64,000 nucleotides of DNA, taken from positions 2,666,001 to 2,730,000 of the forward strand of contig NZ_CP024633.1 in assembly GCF_004924335.1 (NCBI RefSeq), read 5' to 3'. Below the pieces are notes generated by a model. It was not told the DNA's origin. It did no database searches and was given only the letters and a program-made list of their open reading frames with translations. Of the stretch, positions 58,834-64,000 are shown piece by piece (within the stretch, counting starts at the first letter, position 1; the number at the start of each line of letters is the position of its first letter). The translations under genes were made by a program, and so were the position numbers. Origin of the DNA: Mycobacteroides salmoniphilum. GTDB taxonomy: Bacteria > Actinomycetota > Actinomycetes > Mycobacteriales > Mycobacteriaceae.

Positions 58834-58879
58834 GTGGTCCCGGCTGGGTTCGAACCAGCGACCCCTCGCGTGTGAGGCG
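58834..58879. repeat. Right attachment repeat of the integrated island
   Basis: Identical over 46 bases to 19420-19465 and embedded in the intact tRNA-Val(CAC) gene. The tRNA 5' half continues to its right, so this is the junction where integration preserved the tRNA. Confidence 0.9.
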
Positions 58880-58906
58880 AGTGCTCTTCCGCTGAGCTAC
58901 GAGACC
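58835..58906 (-). tRNA. tRNA-Val(CAC)
   Basis: 72 nt on the minus strand with full cloverleaf: acceptor GGTCTCG/CGGGACC, D-arm, anticodon arm CTCGC-CTCACAC-GCGAG (anticodon CAC), T-arm with GGTTCGAACC. No CCA is encoded. It served as integration site for the island, whose sequence supplies its 3' part. Confidence 0.96.
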
Positions 58907-59074
58907 GCGTACTGATCGTTGATGGCTGATCAATCGAGGTGAAAGGCTAGCACGAGGGGCCGGAAACACCCCAGCCCGGCCGCCTACGGGCCGCGCACGC
59001 AAGGGATTTGTGATTAAACCTCTCGTTCGACTACTGTTTCACTTCGCACCGGGTGACGATCTCATCCGTTGCGC

Positions 59075-59147
59075 GCGGATGTAGCGCAGTTGGTAGCGCA
59101 CAACCTTGCCAAGGTTGGGGTCGCGGGTTCGAATCCCGTCATCCGCT
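59075..59147 (+). tRNA. tRNA-Gly(GCC)
   Basis: 73 nt. Acceptor GCGGATG/CATCCGC, anticodon arm CAACC-TTGCCAA-GGTTG with anticodon GCC, T-arm GCGGG-TTCGAAT-CCCGT. First of three co-directional tRNAs. Confidence 0.96.
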
Positions 59148-59172
59148 CGGAGGGTGGACAGTCATCCCTAGC

Positions 59173-59246
59173 GGTGGAGTGGCCGAGTGGTGAGGCAACG
59201 GCCTGCAAAGCCGTGCACACGGGTTCGATTCCCGTCTCCACCTCCA
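59173..59246 (+). tRNA. tRNA-Cys(GCA)
   Basis: 71 nt plus an encoded CCA (59244-59246). Acceptor GGTGGAG/CTCCACC, anticodon loop CTGCAAA with anticodon GCA, T-loop TTCGATT. Confidence 0.96.
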
Positions 59247-59256
59247 TAAAGACCCC

Positions 59257-59331
59257 GCGCGATTAGCTCAGCGGGAGAGCGCTTCCCTGACACGGAAGAG
59301 GTCACTGGTTCAATCCCAGTATCGCGCACCA
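59257..59331 (+). tRNA. tRNA-Val(GAC)
   Basis: 72 nt plus an encoded CCA (59329-59331). Acceptor GCGCGAT/ATCGCGC, anticodon arm CTTCC-CTGACAC-GGAAG with anticodon GAC. Third and last of the tRNA operon. Confidence 0.96.
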
Positions 59332-59337
59332 GTATTA

Positions 59338-59361
59338 CCGCAGCTAGGCTGCGGTTTTCTT
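59338..59361 (+). terminator. Rho-independent terminator of the tRNA operon
   Basis: CCGCAGC-TAG-GCTGCGG, a perfect 7-bp stem with a 3-base loop, followed directly by TTTTCTT, 6 bases after the last tRNA. Confidence 0.88.
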
Positions 59362-59468
59362 CCCGGGAAATCGGGGCTTGCGTGACGCTGCTATGGGTGC
59401 TTAGCGCCAGGGTGAACTTCCCGACAAGGAAAGAATCATCCTTATGGCCATCAACCAGATCATTGACG

Positions 59469-60296
59469 TCACCGAGTCGGCGGTGCCACCAGAGGGGAAT
59501 TCAATTCGGGGCGTAAATCGGCCAGATACGGATTGGCCTGTTGCGCTGCACGCACCACTTCGGTATCGATCTCGGCGATGATCGTCCCGGTCCCCGATTC
59601 GATGCGGTCGAGAACACCCCCGTCGGGACCGACGATGCTGCTCCGACCGACATAGGTTGTCGCGTTCTCGACACCGTCGTGATTGATGTACGCCACATAG
59701 ATCTGGTTCTCCCAGGCTCGTGTCCGGATTACGACATCGGCGACGAACTCGAAAGGCGTCATCTGTGCCGTCGGCACCGCAAGCAGATGCGCACCAGCAA
59801 GGGCACTCATCCGGACATTCTCGGGAAACTCCACGTCGTAACAAATCATCATGGCGACGTTGACTCCGCGATACTGCACCACGGTCGCGGGTTGGCTCCC
59901 CGGCGTGAAATAGGCACGATCGATCTCGCCGAACAGGTGAGTCTTCCGGTGTCGGCCACACACCGCGCCACGCTCATCGACAAAGACAACGTTGTTGTAC
60001 AGCGCCCCCGTAGCGCCGCTCTCCGCCAGCCCCACGATGATCGCAATCTTGTTCCGTTCAGCGATCGAGCAAACGACATCAAGGTGATCGGCGCTCACGA
60101 GCTCGGGTAAACGGTCCCCGATGTCGTAACCGGTGATGAACAGCTCCGGCGTGATGAGCAGATCTGCCTGCCCTGCAAGTCTTCTCGCGACCTGCTCAAG
60201 CTCAGCAAGGTTGGCATCCGGATTCGCGGGGTTCCCGGCCGACTGCAGGCCCGCCACTCTTAGTTTCGTGGAAATGGACCCACCTCCGGCTGTCAT
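59469..60296 (-). CDS. Carbon-nitrogen hydrolase (nitrilase superfamily)
   Basis: 275 residues. The catalytic triad is visible: Glu in LLITPELFITGYD, Lys in GRHRKTHLFGE and Cys in MMICYDVEFPENVR. Also ALYNNVVFVDERG and AWENQIYVAYINH, conserved in amidase branches. Hydrolyses an amide or carbamoyl bond in the cytoplasm. It appears monocistronic, converging with the tRNA operon, and is ordinary chromosome outside the island. Confidence 0.92.
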   Translation of the reverse strand: MTAGGGSISTKLRVAGLQSAGNPANPDANLAELEQVARRLAGQADLLITPELFITGYDIGDRLPELVSADHLDVVCSIAERNKIAIIVGLAESGATGALYNNVVFVDERGAVCGRHRKTHLFGEIDRAYFTPGSQPATVVQYRGVNVAMMICYDVEFPENVRMSALAGAHLLAVPTAQMTPFEFVADVVIRTRAWENQIYVAYINHDGVENATTYVGRSSIVGPDGGVLDRIESGTGTIIAEIDTEVVRAAQQANPYLADLRPELNSPLVAPPTR

Positions 60297-60509
60297 GGCG
60301 TTTTCACCACTGTGAGGTACAGAGTCCTCTTACGCATCCGGCACGCCCAGTTTTGCGGCACAACCGCACACGCCCAGCGGTGGTGAGTCCGGCATTGCCA
60401 GGGCCATCCCATTCCCAGCCACGCTGGCGGTTCAACAAACAGTTGAAGCACTATCGCCGGACCTGACAGATATCTGTACACAGCCGACACCAGATGCAAG
60501 GATACGCAC

Positions 60510-60776
60510 GTGACTGAGGATGCTTCCGTGGCACAAGCCCGAACACTCCTGGCATCGCTCTACGAGCATGTCAACGAGGTATCGACCACGATGGCCCAAG
60601 CCGAACACCTCATCCGACATACCCCGCGCCACAGCACAACCCACCGACATCACCACCGCCGAGCGTCAGCCATGCGCAAAGACCTCTACGAAGCCCACCG
60701 CCTCATCGACGGCCTACACCACCGGTACCCCGCTACGCGGGACACGCGGTGGTCCCCTCTGCCGTCACGGCACTAG
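60510..60776 (+). CDS. Small helical hypothetical protein
   Basis: 88 residues from GTG 60510: TEDASVAQARTLLASLYEHV, NEVSTTMAQAEHLIRHTPRH, then a His-rich hinge and MRKDLYEAHRLIDGLHHRYP. Helix-hinge-helix layout without membrane segments. No recognised family. Confidence 0.5.
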   Translation: MTEDASVAQARTLLASLYEHVNEVSTTMAQAEHLIRHTPRHSTTHRHHHRRASAMRKDLYEAHRLIDGLHHRYPATRDTRWSPLPSRH

Positions 60777-61241
60777 ACGAACCGGCCTCCACCAACGCCC
60801 GGCGGGCACGTCGCTCGACCAACAACGGCACAAACTCACGCACCCGGCAGTCAGCGAACTGTGCGTACGCACCCTGCACGACAGCCGAGACGTGCTCAGG
60901 CGACAACCATGACTACCTGACCATCAGCCGCTGCTGGACCGCCGCCACTAATGCCTGCTCACCCATCCCAGACATCACGTAAGAGTGAGCCACGATGCCC
61001 GAGCCGTCAACCGATAGTTCAGATGCCATTAACCGCCAGAGTGCTCGCCTCGTCGGTCAGTTGACCTACACATGCTCCTGCGAACAGTTCGCCGTCATGT
61101 GTTCATTTCTCATTGCACCTGAGTGAAGAAGTCATTCACTCTTTCGTCCTATCGGTAGCTGAACCACTAAGAATCTCGCGATTCTTGCGGCTTGACGATC
61201 TGATATTTCCCCACTAGAAATTGCTGGTGCAAGCCGTTCGA
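60777..61241. other. Gap without a supported gene
   Basis: Short open frames here are Arg/Ala/Cys-rich shadows. The last 150 bases are relatively AT-rich and probably carry the promoter of the lipoprotein gene. Confidence 0.4.
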
Positions 61242-61952
61242 GTGAAGTTGAGTAGCCTGTTCATCGCAGGCGGTTTGTTGACTGGGTGCGTGGTTCCCGG
61301 CGCCGCGAACGTAGGTCAAGGACACGTCGGCTCAGCCGCCGAAATACTGCCCGATGATGCCCAGATGTCTTCGCTTCTTGCGCTTCGGCTCCATTCCGAT
61401 ACGCGCATTGACAGACTCGATCTCGCAGCAGCCAATGCCCATAACGCGGACACCCATACGAGTTCTGCCGAGTGCCTCGGCGTCGCCTTACCCAGTTGGG
61501 GCACCACACTCGGCCAAGCTCCGGTACGTCAGGCGATACAGCAGCAATGGTCGACACGCTGGAAAATCAGGGGCACTGGTACAGGAACCGCGGTAGAGAT
61601 CCAGATCGTCGAACTCGAGTCTCCCAGCAGTGCCAGAACCTGGTTCACCACGCTGGAGGCGAGCTGGCGGCGCTGCCAAGACAAGCCATTCACCACAAAA
61701 GGTCCCGGGACCGGTGCAGTAACCAACCTGGAAGTCAAAAGTGTTGCAGAGGATCCTGTTTCATCAGACTTCATGCATGCGATCATCGCCGAGTCGACCG
61801 GACCTCAGCATCTGGCACCACGCCAAACGCAACGAGCCGCCGTCCAGACATCGCAGTACATCATCGACGTTTCAGTGCATGGACACAGCGACACCACAAG
61901 CGACAAGGCCCAATCCGTGGCACGCCTGGTCAAAGCTAACGCCACCGCATAA
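61242..61952 (+). CDS. Lipoprotein with PknH-type extracellular domain
   Basis: 236 residues from GTG 61242, giving VKLSSLFIAGGLLTGC, a lipoprotein signal with lipobox LTGC; a TTG at 61221 would extend the front. The mature part shows LPDDAQMSSLLALR, AECLGVALPSWGTTLGQAPV, VEIQIVELESPSSARTWFTT and WRRCQDKPFTTK, matching the PknH/LpqQ-type sensor fold with paired cysteines. Anchored outside the cytoplasmic membrane; may bind an unknown ligand. Confidence 0.85.
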   Translation: MKLSSLFIAGGLLTGCVVPGAANVGQGHVGSAAEILPDDAQMSSLLALRLHSDTRIDRLDLAAANAHNADTHTSSAECLGVALPSWGTTLGQAPVRQAIQQQWSTRWKIRGTGTGTAVEIQIVELESPSSARTWFTTLEASWRRCQDKPFTTKGPGTGAVTNLEVKSVAEDPVSSDFMHAIIAESTGPQHLAPRQTQRAAVQTSQYIIDVSVHGHSDTTSDKAQSVARLVKANATA

Positions 61953-62219
61953 ACACCCCTCAGCGCTCGCTTCCGTCATCGTCACCGGGCCTGTCTCGGT
62001 GTTCGCGACGTAAGGATCTTGTAAACCCGAAAGCCATCCGTGTGCCGAAAACCCTTGCTGTTCAGCGATTTCAGCAAGTTCACAGCAATTCTGTGACCGG
62101 CGTCATAGATGCCGAGTTCAACTGACAGTTGTACCGTCTCAACTGTCACAAGGACGTGTCGCTCCCGGGTATCAATCAATTCCACTGCTCCTTCAGCCGC
62201 AGAGTGATTGGAGTCCCTC

Positions 62220-63110
62220 GTGCCATTATGCACTGTCCCGAAAGTTCGTTTCTACAATGGTGTGGACATCCCCCAGCTTGGCCTCGGCGTCGCCGCCATC
62301 CCCGATTCTGAGGCGGAAACCATTGTCCGGCAAGCACTTGACGCCGGATACCGGCATATTGACACCGCCACCAGATATGGCAATGAACGCGGCGTCGGTC
62401 TCGGCATCTCCCGCTCGGGCGTACCCCGGGACGAAGTTTTCATCACCACAAAGCTGTGGGTGGACGATTTCTGTGATGCCGCTGGCGCTTTCGCGCGGAG
62501 CCTTGAAGCGCTCGGCACCGACTATGTGGATTTGTTCCTGATCCATTGGCCCGCACCGGATCACGGTCAGTACGTGACCGCGTGGCAGCAGATCGTGGAG
62601 CTCTATCTCTCCGGCAACATTCGCGCCATCGGGGTCTCCAACTTCGAGCCCGAGCACGTACAGGCCATTGTCGACGCAACCGGCGTGCTGCCGGTGATCA
62701 ACCAGGTGGAGCTGCACCCGTACTTCCAGCAGCGAGAGTTGCGGCAGTTCAACACCGACCGCGAAATCGTCACGGAGGCATGGAGTCCCCTCGCCCAGGG
62801 AATCGGTACCACCGGAGATTCCCCACTGGCCGCGCTGGCCGCCAAGCACAACAAGACACCAGCACAGCTGATCCTGCGTTGGCATATCGAACTAGGTCAT
62901 GTGGTGATTCCCAAGACCTGCTCGCCCAGCCGATTGACCGAGAATCTGCAGATCTTCGATTTCAGTTTGCCCCCAGAAGATCTCGAGGTATTCGGTCAGT
63001 TCGACCGACCCAATGGCAGGCTCGGGACACACCCCAACGAGGGATTCTCGGCACACCATTCGGCGCGAAGCAGATGGCACCGGGAGCAGCTGGCAAGGCG
63101 GGCGGCCTAG
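62220..63110 (+). CDS. Aldo/keto reductase
   Basis: 296 residues from GTG 62220, with GGAG six bases upstream. KVRFYNGVDIPQLGLGVAAI, GYRHIDTATRYGNERGVG (catalytic Asp and Tyr), VFITTKLWV (Lys), LFLIHWP (His), IGVSNFEPEHV and VIPKTCSPSRL (NADPH site). Resembles 2,5-diketogluconate reductases. The 3' end overlaps the convergent BKACE gene by 4 bases. The 267 bases upstream hold no confident gene. Confidence 0.93.
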   Translation: MPLCTVPKVRFYNGVDIPQLGLGVAAIPDSEAETIVRQALDAGYRHIDTATRYGNERGVGLGISRSGVPRDEVFITTKLWVDDFCDAAGAFARSLEALGTDYVDLFLIHWPAPDHGQYVTAWQQIVELYLSGNIRAIGVSNFEPEHVQAIVDATGVLPVINQVELHPYFQQRELRQFNTDREIVTEAWSPLAQGIGTTGDSPLAALAAKHNKTPAQLILRWHIELGHVVIPKTCSPSRLTENLQIFDFSLPPEDLEVFGQFDRPNGRLGTHPNEGFSAHHSARSRWHREQLARRAA

Positions 63111-63838
63111 CGCTCCCCCATCCGAACACGCCCAGCAGCGACAAGTTCGGCATTGCTTGCGGCCAGCGATCCATCCGGCAGACGCAGCGTGTCCTCAAGC
63201 CCTATCCGTGTGGCGAGCCCCCGCGTCGCCGCGAGGTCGAGCATCGGCCACGCCGATGAGTCCTCACCGTGCAGCAGCACATCGAGAGCGCCGGACACAC
63301 GAACCTGTGCCAGCATGCGCACCGCCTGCTCTTCGACCTCGGTGCCGGCCACCCCACCCGGCAGCTCCAGCAAGACACGGAAACACTCCCTGCGTAGCGG
63401 TGAGCCCGACCACGACAGGGCGGCCGCCTCGTTCCACAACCCCGCCTCCACACCGATGCCACGCGCCAACAGCGTCTCGGCGACCTTGGTCGCACCGTCC
63501 TCATGCCAATTCACCGAGGCGAAGTCCGGCAGTTCGGTCCACCCGTTGATGGCCGCACAACGCGCGCCCGGATCGGCCAGGGCCCACGCGCCGGTGGTGA
63601 CGCCGACGGGAAGACCCGGGCACTGCGCCCGGATGGCCACAACGACGGGATCGACCGCGCTCGCCAGCAGCGAGTCGAACCCGTTGGCGTCCTTGGCATG
63701 AACGTGAACCGCCGCCGCCCCCGCATCCCGACATGCCGCGGCGTCCGCCGCGATCTCGGCCGGCGTGCAGGGGATTGCGGGATGCTGGTCATTGCGCCGC
63801 ACCCCGTTCAGACATGCTTTCAGGTACCCCACTTGCAC
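63107..63838 (-). CDS. BKACE family (beta-keto acid cleavage enzyme, DUF849)
   Basis: 243 residues from GTG 63838. KACLNGVRRNDQHPAIPCTP, GAAAVHVHAKDANGFDSL (metal-binding His-x-His), PVGVTTGAWA, SVNWHEDGATKVAETLL and RIGLEDTLRLPDG are the DUF849 landmarks. Such zinc enzymes condense a beta-keto acid with acetyl-CoA. This copy is shorter than the usual 270-310 residues. It starts 5 bases after the stop of an XdhC-like gene, so the two are probably co-transcribed. Confidence 0.88.
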   Translation of the reverse strand: MQVGYLKACLNGVRRNDQHPAIPCTPAEIAADAAACRDAGAAAVHVHAKDANGFDSLLASAVDPVVVAIRAQCPGLPVGVTTGAWALADPGARCAAINGWTELPDFASVNWHEDGATKVAETLLARGIGVEAGLWNEAAALSWSGSPLRRECFRVLLELPGGVAGTEVEEQAVRMLAQVRVSGALDVLLHGEDSSAWPMLDLAATRGLATRIGLEDTLRLPDGSLAASNAELVAAGRVRMGER

Positions 63839-63843
63839 GCCCC

Positions 63844-64000
63844 CTACCGGTGGATCGGCCCGTCGCTGTCGCTCAGCGCCCGCCCGGAGCCTCCCGAGGT
63901 TTCGGCGATGATCTGCGCCGCAATGGATATCGCGGTCTCTTCGGGTGTGCGGGCATTGAGATCCAGGCCCAGCGGGCTGTGTAGCCGTCGCAGCTGATCG
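63844..64000 (-). CDS. XdhC/CoxI family protein, C-terminal end only
   Basis: The visible 51 residues read LRRLHSPLGLDLNARTPEET, AISIAAQIIAETSGG. The LHSP-GLDL-ARTPEE-A-SI-A-I sequence is the conserved end of XdhC/CoxI proteins, which bind molybdenum cofactor and sulfurate it for molybdenum hydroxylases. The rest lies outside the window. Confidence 0.85.
   Translation of the reverse strand, partial: DQLRRLHSPLGLDLNARTPEETAISIAAQIIAETSGGSGRALSDSDGPIHR

Noticed and set aside
61982..62233. Minus-strand 83-codon frame between the lipoprotein and aldo/keto reductase genes
   Set aside because: Composition is passable but it overlaps the reductase start and has no motif or clear binding site; not strong enough to list.
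1..64000. Search for CRISPR arrays, insertion sequences and rRNA
   Set aside because: No regularly spaced repeats, no transposase with terminal inverted repeats and no rRNA sequence were seen.

Overview
The window looks like chromosome of a rapidly growing mycobacterium, most likely Mycobacteroides (abscessus/chelonae group). The clues are GC-rich codon use, an MspA-family porin, an EspR-like regulator with an IrrE-type protease and a MAB_1171c-like membrane protein, a PknH-type lipoprotein, and a mycobacterial Val/Gly/Cys/Val tRNA group. The species is inferred from gene content, not measured.

Left chromosomal part (1-19,419). A leftward catabolic operon (class II aldolase, M19 dipeptidase, broken RidA, metallo-hydrolase, ketopantoate reductase) faces a TetR gene across two palindromes. 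Then come a diguanylate cyclase, an alpha/beta hydrolase, a MerR/Hsp20 heat-shock pair, a TetR-controlled hydrolase/oxidoreductase cluster, a MerR gene divergent from a SnoaL-SDR pair with two matching MerR-type promoters, an S9 peptidase and a CPBP protease.

Integrated island (19,420-58,879, about 39.4 kb). A perfect 46-bp direct repeat, the 3' part of tRNA-Val(CAC), bounds it; the intact tRNA and a tyrosine integrase lie at the right end. The cargo is defence and conflict genes. (1) An operon encodes an MspA-like porin, a Cys-rich secreted protein, a secreted protein ending in a colicin E3-type ribonuclease domain, and a probable immunity protein. (2) A candidate peptide-modification (RiPP) locus encodes two tiny tandem peptides sharing a D-D-P-x-x-G-N-H-x-H-x-H C-terminus, followed by an HExxH protein of the alpha-ketoglutarate peptide-hydroxylase type. 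Loci 1 and 2 share a nearly superimposable promoter and operator, and the EspR-like/IrrE/MAB_1171c operon sits between them. (3) Several families of small membrane proteins occur in multiple copies. (4) A large secreted NucA/NucB-type nuclease toxin is followed by a long array of immunity-like genes. (5) A two-gene BcgI-like restriction-modification system fuses nuclease and methylase and has a separate specificity subunit. (6) There are DNA-repair-like and restriction-like genes near the integrase. I recognised no conjugation, capsid or replication genes.

Right chromosomal part (58,880-64,000). A tRNA-Gly/Cys/Val operon ends in a clear terminator. It is followed by a nitrilase-family hydrolase, a small unknown gene, a lipoprotein, an aldo/keto reductase, a BKACE-family enzyme and the end of an XdhC-like gene.

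Several genes carry frameshifts or stops (near 2,112; 2,180; 28,561; 30,068; 35,153; 41,222; 54,745), most of the frameshifts in homopolymer runs. They may be real decay or assembly errors and should be checked against reads.
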